DNA of 64,000 bases from Owenweeksia sp. GTDB lineage: Bacteria > Bacteroidota > Bacteroidia > Flavobacteriales > Schleiferiaceae. The translations under genes and the position numbers were made by a program. The DNA lies in assembly GCA_028285465.1 (NCBI GenBank), contig JANQPD010000091.1, positions 62,001 to 126,000 of the forward strand, written 5' to 3'. The notes below the pieces were generated by a model. It saw only the letters and a list, made by a program, of their open reading frames with translations, made no database searches and was not told the DNA's origin. Positions 36,876 through 44,985 of the stretch are shown here, piece after piece. Numbering within the stretch: the stretch's first letter is position 1; each line of letters begins with the position of its first letter.

Positions 36876-37616
36876 GAAGCAATATATGTATTCGTTATGA
36901 CTTTGGGCGTATATACATAATATTACGCAGAGAGGGTTTTAAAGATAATCACAAACGGATGTATAGAGTTTACTGTGAGGAAGGGCTTAACCTTCGCTCT
37001 AAGCGTCATAAAAGAAACCGTTCTGCAAGCTCTTAGAAAGCCTCTTAAGGGTTCCGCCTCTAGTTTACATAAATGTTGGAGCATGAATTTCGTGTCGGAT
37101 CAATTGGACAATGGCAGCCGTTTCCGTGCCTTAACTGTAGTGGATAATTTTAGTCGAAAATGTTTAGCTATTCATGCAGGAAAGTCACTTAAAGGAAGTA
37201 ACGTGGTAGCCATAATGGAGAACTTTACTGCTGATGATAAATTATTGCCAGCACGCATAAAAGTGGACAATGGCAGCGAATTTATCAGCAAAGTATTGGA
37301 TAAATGAGCTTATGAAAATAAGGTGGAACTGGATTTCTCAAGGCCCGGAAAGCCTACCGACAATCCCTTTATTGAGAGTTTTAATGGCTCCTTCAGGGAT
37401 GAATGCCTCAATACAAATTGGTTTTTCTCCTTGGAGGATGCACAGGAAAAATTCGATATTTGGAGGGCAGATTATAACGGGTTTCGACCACATAGTTCAT
37501 TGAAATGAATTAAAATAGCTCAGATTCTCTAATTGTGGTCAGTACCTAAATATGGGAGGAGGTCATCGCCCTGGATTCTCTAGTCTTAAATTGTCCTATC
37601 TATCGGGGGGAGGTCA
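36876..37616 (+). mobile_element. IS3-family insertion sequence remnant, transposase orfB broken
   Basis: The plus strand encodes most of the IS3 OrfB transposase (IS407-like subgroup by wording). It reads RYDFGRIYIILRREGFKDNH and YRVYCEEGLNLRSKR, shifts frame at about 37033 (one extra T), continues CWSMNFVSDQLDNGSRFRAL to VDNGSEFISKVLDK, meets an in-frame TGA at 37305 in place of a Trp codon, and goes on through FSRPGKPTDNPFIESFNGSF to RPHSSLK at 37505 and a stop. The catalytic D, D and E are still present (VSDQL, VDNGSE and ESFNG). The left end and orfA are missing, so it cannot move by itself. Confidence 0.88.
37523..37616 (+). repeat. Two tandem IS3-type right ends
   Basis: After the transposase, GATTCTCTA occurs at 37523 and 37574, and each copy runs about 40 bases to a G-rich end, GGGAGGAGGTCA (to 37565) and GGGGGGAGGTCA (to 37616). 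Read on the minus strand both begin TGACCTCC, an IS3-type terminal repeat. The two differ in the middle, so they come from related but different elements. Confidence 0.55.
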
Positions 37617-37665
37617 CGAAGCCTGTATTTTGGTTTATCACAAATTAGAGTATTTGTTATTGCTC

Positions 37666-38301
37666 TCACCTTGAATCTTTTATTTTTATCAAAACTGACC
37701 TGATATTATCTGCAATAACCTCATGTCCATATTTATTTAAGTGATGGTGATCATTGAGTATCCCCTCCATAGGAAAACCACAACTCTCTATAAAATGGAA
37801 ATGACCTTTTAATATCTGATTGTAAATAGCAATGCTGTTTTCAATACCAGGAACCTTTTTCTCATACTCTAATGATGCCGGTAATATACCAATGGCATAT
37901 ACAGGAATATTACTAAATTCATTTTTTATTTTTATAGCGGTTTTTTCAAACTTTACTCGAGAAGTGCGTTTTAATCCTCTATAGCGCCTTAGAAAACTTG
38001 TTAGGCCTTTTGCTCTTATCCCTAGCCTATTTAATATTTTTTTTTCAAATTCTGTAAAGGCCCTTGGCGCACAATCAACAATGCCACATTGTATAATAAC
38101 CAAATCCGGCTCAAAATACTTGTAGTAAAAGATTTGGCGAAACAAGTCCCAAATAGTAGCCCCTCCAATAGCACTATCAACAATCAACATTTCAGGAAAC
38201 TCTTTCCGTAGAATACTCAAATAAGTTTCTTCATATTTGACAACTTGTCCATTCTCTTCCCTAGGTAGAGATAATGAATCTGTTAAAAAAAGTATTTTCA
38301 T
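37666..38301 (-). CDS. SGNH/GDSL-type hydrolase
   Basis: This 211-residue protein has the four SGNH blocks: MKILFLTDSLSLPREE with the nucleophile Ser after Asp, the oxyanion glycine in DSAIGGATIWDL, VIIQCGIVDCAPR in the place of the GxND block (Asp for Asn), and DHHHLNKYGHEVIADNI with the catalytic Asp-x-x-His. There is no signal peptide, so it acts in the cytoplasm or is attached by partner proteins. In glycan gene clusters such enzymes often add or remove acetyl groups. It is next to a flippase and sulfotransferase, so a role on a surface glycan is likely but not shown. Confidence 0.85.
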   Translation of the reverse strand: MKILFLTDSLSLPREENGQVVKYEETYLSILRKEFPEMLIVDSAIGGATIWDLFRQIFYYKYFEPDLVIIQCGIVDCAPRAFTEFEKKILNRLGIRAKGLTSFLRRYRGLKRTSRVKFEKTAIKIKNEFSNIPVYAIGILPASLEYEKKVPGIENSIAIYNQILKGHFHFIESCGFPMEGILNDHHHLNKYGHEVIADNIRSVLIKIKDSR

Positions 38302-38307
38302 ACATTT

Positions 38308-38750
38308 TTATTTAAAAATCGTAGCATCTTCTTTAATTTTCTGCAATGCTCCAAAGTTACTTTTATATGTAAATAAGTGGCAATCTTTACATTCTACAAG
38401 TTTATACTTTTCATCAAAAAATCCAAATAAATACACCTCATAATGCTTCAAATTTTTCCTTATGATAATCTTTAAAACCTTGTGTAATACGCACAATATT
38501 ATCACTTCCTTTTGCCCCTCATAAATCTCTAAACATATTATCGGTATTTATATATTTTTTATCAAAGCACATCTAATAAAACTTTCGTTTTCCCGGCAGT
38601 CTATTCTCTTGGCTCTGGTGAACAAAACTCAAAAACCCAAGTGCATTCTCTACAAAATTCGCACCATTTCCCTCATGACTTTAGTCAAATACTTTGGCAT
38701 AAAGTGCATCAGTATACCAGGTCAAAATACCAATCTTTAAAAGGGGTATC
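38308..38750 (-). pseudogene. Decayed gene in glycan locus, original function unknown
   Basis: On the minus strand one frame from about 38750 reads PLLKIGILTWYTDALYAKVF, stop, SHEGNGANFVENALGFLSFV, HQSQENRLPGKRKFY, stop, MCFDKKYINTDNMFRDL, stop, GAKGSDNIVRITQGFKDYHK. A frameshift near 38440 leads into YEVYLFGFFDEKYKLVECKD CHLFTYKSNFG, ending at 38308. The long protein-like stretches between single stops suggest a gene that has decayed. The opening KIGILTWY recalls polysaccharide pyruvyl-transferase proteins, but this is too little for a name. The rest of 38302-39065 is AT rich and holds only this and the remnant at 38900. Confidence 0.45.
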
Positions 38751-38899
38751 GAGGCCCTAGCCTTAAATAATATTAACTCACAATGATAACATACGTGTTT
38801 TTTAATGGCATAACCCTATAACTAGATTCTATACAAATTCTTAAAGTCTCTCTTTCGTAAAAATTGAAGCTATAAGTAAATACACAATTCATTTCTAAC

Positions 38900-39070
38900 T
38901 CAGATATTCTTACCCAATACATTAACAGAATATTCATTCATATTCTTTTTATTTACACCAAACAAACCTTGCACAAAACGCGCCCCATTCTTCCATATTT
39001 TGAAAGCTTTTTTCAGTATACTCTTTTTAAAGTGCCAGCAAGGTCGAAGGTAAAGCGAGCTAAAGTCATT
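38900..39070 (-). other. Start-less coding remnant behind the flippase
   Basis: Overlapping the flippase stop in another frame, 57 codons without a start codon read NDFSSLYLRPCWHFKKSILK and then KAFKIWKNGARFVQGLFGVN, ending at a TGA at 38900. The composition is protein-like and basic, unlike random AT-rich sequence. It may be the last part of a lost gene, or a C-terminal extension of the flippase reached by a frameshift; the flippase already has a normal length, so the first is more likely. Confidence 0.35.
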
Positions 39071-40565
39071 CCTTCTTACTCACATTAAATATCCGTAGTA
39101 TCCCCTTTAGTAAATTGTTAATCTCATCTACTGGCCTTACATAAAACATGAAAACTCCAACCATGATAAGAAACAGGAGGTTTCTAAGAATCAAGTCCTT
39201 CCAAATACCTATGTTAAATGGAGTACCTAAAAGACCAAATACGCTTATAAAAAAAACAAGAACCACAAGATGTGTTTTTGTAAATGGCTGGATTCTTTCT
39301 ACCCGCCAGAGGAAGTAGATCATTACAGAATTGCTAAGGGCAACTGAAGACCCCAGGGCTATAGCGGCCCCTATTATCCCATATACTGGCACTAACACGA
39401 CATTCAATAAAATCACTATTACAACCAAGCCTATATTAGCATACAAGGAAAAACGATAATGCCGCGAATTTCCAATTATCACACCATTCGCTCCTGTAGC
39501 CAAGTCAATCAACCTACTAATGCCCAAAATTAAAACCACATATTTGGCTAAGGTGAAAGAATCATCTTTATCAGGAATCAAGGAAACAATAAAATCAATA
39601 TTTATCCAAATCCCCAAGAATAAAATACCTCCAATAACAATTTCCGTTATCGCCGTTTTTTTATACACCAAGTCAATAGCTGGCACATCATTTACCAGCC
39701 ATGCCTTAGAAATAAATGGCGTAGCAGCAGTTATAACAGCCCTAGCCGGAACGTGAATCAAGCTTATTACATTCTTAGCAATCACAAGGACAGGAAGCAT
39801 TTGAAGACCAATGTACTTAGATACGAATAATGCATCCAAATAATTGATAATCCAACCCGATGCTCCTGCTAATATTGAAAACAATCCAAACTGAGTATAT
39901 TCCTTATAATTTGACAAATTAAAAACAGGCCAGCCGAATCCAAGCATATTCCTTTTCCAAAGGTAAATAAGCGCTATCGCCAAGTTAAGTAGATAAAGGC
40001 TCACATACATATAAAGGAATCTCTCCAATGAGAGCGAAAAAACATATCCTACCATTATTACCAGAAACACTCCAATTCGAAAAATAACATTGTTTAAAAA
40101 AATTGGTAAGTGCGATCTTGAATGAGAAATAAATATGGATGAAAAATAATCGAAAAATACCATTACTGCTACCAGAAGTAGCAGCAGATTATAGTAGCTC
40201 GAAAACAGGTTGCGATCATTTGGTGAAGTAAACCAGTCTATTACCAGCGTCTTGCCAAAAAAAAGAGCCAGCAACAACAAAAAACAACCTATAATACTAA
40301 GCATCAACGTAAAACCAAGAACATTTCCTCTTCCATTTGTCAAGCCTGGTAAGAACCTACGAAGAACTGCCGGCATGCCAAAATGTCCAAAGCTTCCTAT
40401 TACAGTAGCCATTGCCACAAACAACTCCAATAAGCCCCAGTATTCATTTTTCTCACTGAATATTATTGGGAATAGGAATATCCTGTTCACCATTCCTAAG
40501 GCCATCCCTGCATAGGAACTAATGAAACTTACAATGCTCTGCTTGCCGATCTTCCCTACCATCAC
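39066..40565 (-). CDS. Polysaccharide flippase (Wzx/MATE-like)
   Basis: This 499-residue inner-membrane protein has about 14 hydrophobic helices and the pattern of Wzx/MOP superfamily flippases: GKIGKQSIVSFISSYAGMAL at the start, a GHFGMPAVLRRFLP motif after helix 2, and paired helices throughout. Such proteins move lipid-linked oligosaccharides across the inner membrane. Its start overlaps the sulfotransferase stop by 4 bases (ATGA), so both are translated together. The DNA is AT rich compared with the flanking core genes, which points to horizontal transfer. Confidence 0.88.
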   Translation of the reverse strand: MMVGKIGKQSIVSFISSYAGMALGMVNRIFLFPIIFSEKNEYWGLLELFVAMATVIGSFGHFGMPAVLRRFLPGLTNGRGNVLGFTLMLSIIGCFLLLLALFFGKTLVIDWFTSPNDRNLFSSYYNLLLLLVAVMVFFDYFSSIFISHSRSHLPIFLNNVIFRIGVFLVIMVGYVFSLSLERFLYMYVSLYLLNLAIALIYLWKRNMLGFGWPVFNLSNYKEYTQFGLFSILAGASGWIINYLDALFVSKYIGLQMLPVLVIAKNVISLIHVPARAVITAATPFISKAWLVNDVPAIDLVYKKTAITEIVIGGILFLGIWINIDFIVSLIPDKDDSFTLAKYVVLILGISRLIDLATGANGVIIGNSRHYRFSLYANIGLVVIVILLNVVLVPVYGIIGAAIALGSSVALSNSVMIYFLWRVERIQPFTKTHLVVLVFFISVFGLLGTPFNIGIWKDLILRNLLFLIMVGVFMFYVRPVDEINNLLKGILRIFNVSKKE

Positions 40566-41416
40566 TTCTCACTCCAATAAGAAAGGTCAAGTTCCGGAAG
40601 TAATTCCTGTAATTCTCCCTTTATTCTTTGAGATAGTGGTTTTAAAGAGCCTAACAATTCAGTGTCTTTGTCATTTCTTGAAGGAAGCATCCCGCTATTA
40701 AGCCTAAGATAGAAGGGAAGTAATACCTTTTGGAGCTTATGTGGAATCAATGGTTGAAACCTCAGTCCCGTTTGGTGCAGCCAGCCTGATTTAATAGCGA
40801 CCGTCTCATTGCGATGCTGAAAATCAAAGCCCTCGTAAAACTGGCCATCTATGCCTAAAAATTCACAAACCTCTTTTACCACTTTTTCCTTGCCCTCCAT
40901 TAAATCTTCAAAAACCAGAACCTTAACCCTTTCTTTTCCAAAAGTCTCCAACCAAGTTTTTAGATAGTAGGCATATTCCACTTGATAAGTGGCATTTGAC
41001 CTCTGGAGATACTGCTCAAAAGAACCCTTAAAGGTTTTTGTTCTAAACTTAATCATTCTATAGTGGCTATATACTTGAGCTGCTGGCTCTCTCAGTATAA
41101 AAATGATTTTAGGTTTAGTCGGCAATAAGTTTAACTGTTCCCGAGCTGTATTTTCGTACAGGTAGTGAGCCGTAGCTTCAAAGGCTAAATGGTTCTTATC
41201 ACAACTTTCAAAAAAATGGCCATAGGCTTCCAGGCCATGTTCTTTAAAATTGCGCCTGTTATTAAAACGGCTAATTTTATCTACGAAAAAAAAGGTCTCT
41301 TTGAGCTTGGACCCACAAACATCTGGATGTTCAGCCAGCCAAAAATACAGTGAGCTGGTGCCACTCTTAGGGGCTCCCCCGATAACGAAATCCGGATATC
41401 TTTGATTTTTGCTCAT
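40562..41416 (-). CDS. Sulfotransferase (PAPS-dependent)
   Basis: This 284-residue protein has the sulfotransferase_1/NodH-like PAPS sites: the 5'-phosphosulfate loop FVIGGAPKSGTSSLYFWLAE at the N-terminus and the 3'-phosphate site IFILREPAAQVYSHYRMIKF. EATAHYLYEN between them carries the acceptor site. It would move sulfate from PAPS to a carbohydrate hydroxyl in the cytoplasm. PAPS synthesis genes are not in the window. It is coupled to the flippase behind it, so the likely acceptor is the glycan that the flippase exports. Confidence 0.9.
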   Translation of the reverse strand: MSKNQRYPDFVIGGAPKSGTSSLYFWLAEHPDVCGSKLKETFFFVDKISRFNNRRNFKEHGLEAYGHFFESCDKNHLAFEATAHYLYENTAREQLNLLPTKPKIIFILREPAAQVYSHYRMIKFRTKTFKGSFEQYLQRSNATYQVEYAYYLKTWLETFGKERVKVLVFEDLMEGKEKVVKEVCEFLGIDGQFYEGFDFQHRNETVAIKSGWLHQTGLRFQPLIPHKLQKVLLPFYLRLNSGMLPSRNDKDTELLGSLKPLSQRIKGELQELLPELDLSYWSEK

Positions 41417-41490
41417 ACTGGGCGAAAGTATCCATTTTTAAAAATGCAACATGAATATTTTTATAATTTAATGCTTCCGAAAGGTCTTAG

Positions 41491-41498
41491 TAGTTTTG
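41491..41498 (+). promoter_or_regulatory. -7 box candidate for the YfhO-GT2 operon
   Basis: TAGTTTTG matches TAnnTTTG 54 bases ahead of the YfhO start. A weaker TACTATTG lies at about 41526. No -33 TTG at the right distance was seen. Confidence 0.4.
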
Positions 41499-41552
41499 TT
41501 GGTCGAATGGAGTTCAAATAATTAGTACTATTGCTCCACTAACAAAAACAGC

Positions 41553-44057
41553 ATGTCGCATACCTTTAGCCCAAAGTCTTTTTTCTATAGCTGGATACTT
41601 CCGGTATTGGTTGGTTTAGTTGTAGTTTACACCTATTTCTCTCCCATCTTACAAGGTAAGGTTATCGCGCAAGATGACATTATGCTTGGATATGCTAAAA
41701 ACAAACAAATAAAAGACTACAGGGAAAAAACGGGCGAAGAACCACTATGGACCGATGCTATGTTTAGTGGAATGCCTACTTTTCAACTTTCTACCCGGTA
41801 CCCCAATAACTGGCTAAGCAAAATTCATGTTTTCTTTTCAAGTGTTTTTGGCAAATCAAGCTGGTTATATGTTTTCCCGATATTAGTAATTGCCTTCTTT
41901 TTAATGGGGCGTAGTTATAGTATTGATCCTTGGCTTAGCATTATGGGTGCATTAGCCTTTGCTTTTTCCGCCTTCTTTATTATTTCATTTGCCGCAGGAC
42001 ATGTTTCCAAAGTAAGAACGGCAGCGTATATACCGATCATAATCATAGGTATTGTATTGACTTACCGGGGAGCATGGAAAAGTGGTTTTAGTTTTACAGC
42101 CATTGGTTTTGGCCTTTCCATACTATCAAATCACTTTCAGATAACTTTTTACACTTTATTGATTATATTATGTATCGGTATCGTTTACCTAGTTGATTTT
42201 ATTAAAAAGAAAAGATTGACCCTCTTTTTAAAACGGTCTGTTATAATCCTGGGTGCCGCGATATTAGGCGCTGCCCCAAATTTCGGGCATTTGTGGACTA
42301 CAATGTCTTATACTAAGGAGACTATAAGAGGTGCCAATACCAGGCTTGTAGAGAAGAGTGAAACCGGGTCTTCAGAAAAGGAGGGATTAACCTGGGAATA
42401 TGCAATGGCATGGTCTATGGGTAAAGCGGAGACTTTAAATCTGTTTATCCCATTCCTTACTGGAGGAGGAGCAAAAGAGTCATATGAAGGAACAGAAACA
42501 TACGAAAGGCTACAAGGTATTTTCAGGCAACAGGGTATGGGCAAGACACAAGCTCAACAAACCGCCAATCAATACTCAGGGAGTATTTTATATTGGGGAG
42601 ACCAAAGTCTTGTAAATGGCGCATATTATGTGGGAGCTGGCATGGTCTTTTTATTTGTTTTGGGCCTACTTATCATAAAAGGCCCTACACGTTCTTGGAT
42701 CATAGCAGCTACGGTACTATCCATATTTATGGCGTGGGGGTTGCACTTTGAAGCATTTAATAGAATTTTATTTGATTACCTGCCTCTTTATAATAAGTTT
42801 AGAGTTCCTAGCATGGCTTTGGTGATCGTATTCTTTCTGGTCCCGTTAAGTGCAGTATTAGGTTTAAAGGAGGCTATGAATGCAAATAATCAGAAAGAAG
42901 TAAAGAAAAAATTATTATTTAGCTTGTATATAACAGGAGGGCTTGCACTTTTTATTGGTTTAATAGGCCCCTCCTTATTTGATTTATCCAGTGTTAGAGA
43001 TGCGCGCTTCATAGAACAGGGCTTTTCAGAAGATATGATCCTTGGTGACCGGGCTTCACTTTTAAGGTCATCTGCCTTTAAAAGTTTGTTATTCGTCTTG
43101 GCTACATTTGGTGTCGTATGGTTGTACGTCAACCAGAAGATAAAAAAACCTGTCTTTCTGGGGTTATTGTTGTTCATTGTTTGTATTGATCTGATCCCAT
43201 TTGATCGTGATCAACTGGGAGCCGAAGAATTTGTTACGGAGAAAAATCTATTGGCCGAATCAATTCCTTCTCCTGCCGATCAAATCATTTTAAATGATGA
43301 TGACCTTCATTATCGTGTATTCAATTCGACCGCAGGACTTACTTCTGATAGTTATACTTCATATCATCATAAATCAATAGGGGGTTATCACGGAGCTAAA
43401 TTAGTTCGCTATCAAGATCTCATAGAGAACCAGCTCTCCAGAAACAATTTAGCTTGTTACAACATGCTAAACGCCAAATGGATTATTAGCAGAAACCAGA
43501 AAGGCATTGAGCAAGCTCAATTGAATCCAAATGCATGTGGAAATGCGTGGTTTGTAAAAAAGGTAACACCTGTTGATGGCCCCCGTGCGGAAATGGACGG
43601 GATGAATAATTTTGATCCGTTGAACGAGGCCTTCATAGATGAAAGAGAATTTGACGAATATATTGCTACTCTAACTTCTGCTATTGACTCGGGAACAATT
43701 AATGAGATAAGTTTAACTCACTACGATCCTAAACATCTAAAATACAAGGCATCGGTCTCTAGTCCCGAGGCCTTAGCCGTTTTTTCCGAGATTTATTATA
43801 AAGCACCCGGGCAGGAATGGCATGCATTTATTGATGGAGAAGAAGCTGAGCACATTAGAGTAAACTATTTATTACGGGGCTTAAAAGTCCCTCAGGGAGT
43901 ACATGAAATCGAATTTAGGTTTATTCCTAAAACTTATTTTATGGGCCAAAAAATCGATTTGTTTTCTAGTATTCTTTTATTTGGAAGTATTTTATTTCTA
44001 ATCCTTTTGGGTCTCAGAAATACTCTTAAAAAACAGGGGAATCCCAATGACAAATAG
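41553..44057 (+). CDS. YfhO-family large membrane protein
   Basis: This 834-residue protein has a hydrophobic half of about twelve helices (residues 10-550), starting with WILPVLVGLVVVYTYFSPIL, and a soluble C-terminal part (YHRVFNSTAGLTSDSYTSYH, AKWIISRNQKG, VNYLLRGLKVPQGVHEIEFR) ending in a last helix. This is the YfhO family. In Gram-positive bacteria YfhO glycosylates lipoteichoic acid, and the fold resembles GT-C glycosyltransferases; in Bacteroidota its target is unknown. The GT2 gene starts inside its last 11 bases, so both belong to one operon and probably one glycan pathway. Confidence 0.88.
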   Translation: MSHTFSPKSFFYSWILPVLVGLVVVYTYFSPILQGKVIAQDDIMLGYAKNKQIKDYREKTGEEPLWTDAMFSGMPTFQLSTRYPNNWLSKIHVFFSSVFGKSSWLYVFPILVIAFFLMGRSYSIDPWLSIMGALAFAFSAFFIISFAAGHVSKVRTAAYIPIIIIGIVLTYRGAWKSGFSFTAIGFGLSILSNHFQITFYTLLIILCIGIVYLVDFIKKKRLTLFLKRSVIILGAAILGAAPNFGHLWTTMSYTKETIRGANTRLVEKSETGSSEKEGLTWEYAMAWSMGKAETLNLFIPFLTGGGAKESYEGTETYERLQGIFRQQGMGKTQAQQTANQYSGSILYWGDQSLVNGAYYVGAGMVFLFVLGLLIIKGPTRSWIIAATVLSIFMAWGLHFEAFNRILFDYLPLYNKFRVPSMALVIVFFLVPLSAVLGLKEAMNANNQKEVKKKLLFSLYITGGLALFIGLIGPSLFDLSSVRDARFIEQGFSEDMILGDRASLLRSSAFKSLLFVLATFGVVWLYVNQKIKKPVFLGLLLFIVCIDLIPFDRDQLGAEEFVTEKNLLAESIPSPADQIILNDDDLHYRVFNSTAGLTSDSYTSYHHKSIGGYHGAKLVRYQDLIENQLSRNNLACYNMLNAKWIISRNQKGIEQAQLNPNACGNAWFVKKVTPVDGPRAEMDGMNNFDPLNEAFIDEREFDEYIATLTSAIDSGTINEISLTHYDPKHLKYKASVSSPEALAVFSEIYYKAPGQEWHAFIDGEEAEHIRVNYLLRGLKVPQGVHEIEFRFIPKTYFMGQKIDLFSSILLFGSILFLILLGLRNTLKKQGNPNDK

Positions 44058-44985
44058 GCTAGGTCAAATTACCTTATCTATTATTGTTTGCACCTACAAC
44101 CGCGAGAAGTACATCTTGCGAAACCTGCAAGCACTTGTTGATCAAGAGGATATTGATAAGTCCAGGTATGAGGTAATTTTAGTGAACAACAATAGTCCTG
44201 ACGATACTGAAAATATAGTTCATGATTTTATTTCAAATAATCAGTCAACTCATATTCGGTATTATAAAGAACTTAACCAAGGGCATACTTATGCTCGAAA
44301 TCGTGGTATAAGAGAATCTGAAGGCAAGTTCCTCGCTTTTCTGGATGATGATGCTTTTGTCAGGCCAAACTATTGCCATAATCTTTTGGTGTTCTTAGCA
44401 GAATATCCCGAAGCGCATATGGTCGGAGGGCGGATTTACCCCATCTATGAAAATGGTATAGAACCTAAATGGATGACTTCTTATCTTCTGCCCTTGGTAG
44501 TAGCTTTAGACAAGGGAGACTCGGTATTGGAATATGCGCAAATGAAATTTCCAACGGGGGCCAACATGGCCTTTAGAAGAGAAGTATTTGAGAAAAGTGG
44601 TTTATTTAACACGGATTTGGGAAGAAGAGCTCAAAACTTGCAAGGTGGTGATGAAAAAGAAATGGTTTTAAGAGCTAAGAAACACGGCTTTAGAGCATTT
44701 TATGCACCAGATGTTATTGTAGATCATATCATCCCTCCCAACCGGTTGGAAATTAAATACATAAGAGGCCTTGCCCTTGGAGTGGGTGCTCATGAGCGCA
44801 CTCGATTAACGCTTCAAGGAAAAGGGGCTTTATTAAAAAAATGGTTAAGTGAAGGGGGCAAAACCCTCGGTACGATCGTGTTGTTTTTATATTTTTCTAT
44901 TCAGGGCAATTTTGGGAAAGGACTTATGCTTGTACGGTTCCGTTACTGGGTAATAAAAGGCTTGGCAGGGTTAGAGAATTCATAG
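44047..44985 (+). CDS. Family 2 glycosyltransferase
   Basis: This 312-residue protein is a GT-A fold, family 2 transferase. It opens LSIIVCTYNREKYILRNLQA, has VNNNSPDDTENI, RNRGIRESEGKFLAFLDDDA with the DxD-type metal site, VGGRIYPIYENGIEPKW, PTGANMAFRREVFEKSGLF and the acceptor loop GGDEKEMVLRAKKHGF. The GGDE and RNRG patterns are typical of enzymes adding sugars to lipid-linked or polysaccharide chains. There is a hydrophobic C-terminal stretch that could touch the membrane. It is translated together with YfhO (11-base overlap) and its 3' end overlaps the convergent GT42-like gene by 43 bases. Confidence 0.92.
   Translation: MTNRLGQITLSIIVCTYNREKYILRNLQALVDQEDIDKSRYEVILVNNNSPDDTENIVHDFISNNQSTHIRYYKELNQGHTYARNRGIRESEGKFLAFLDDDAFVRPNYCHNLLVFLAEYPEAHMVGGRIYPIYENGIEPKWMTSYLLPLVVALDKGDSVLEYAQMKFPTGANMAFRREVFEKSGLFNTDLGRRAQNLQGGDEKEMVLRAKKHGFRAFYAPDVIVDHIIPPNRLEIKYIRGLALGVGAHERTRLTLQGKGALLKKWLSEGGKTLGTIVLFLYFSIQGNFGKGLMLVRFRYWVIKGLAGLENS

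Noticed and set aside
36975-37307. An apparently complete 110-codon gene.
   Set aside because: It is the middle piece of the IS3 transposase, between a frameshift and a nonsense codon, so it is not a separate gene.
39060-39076. Programmed frameshift extending the flippase into the 57-codon frame.
   Set aside because: There is no slippery sequence or following structure, and the flippase already has a normal length.
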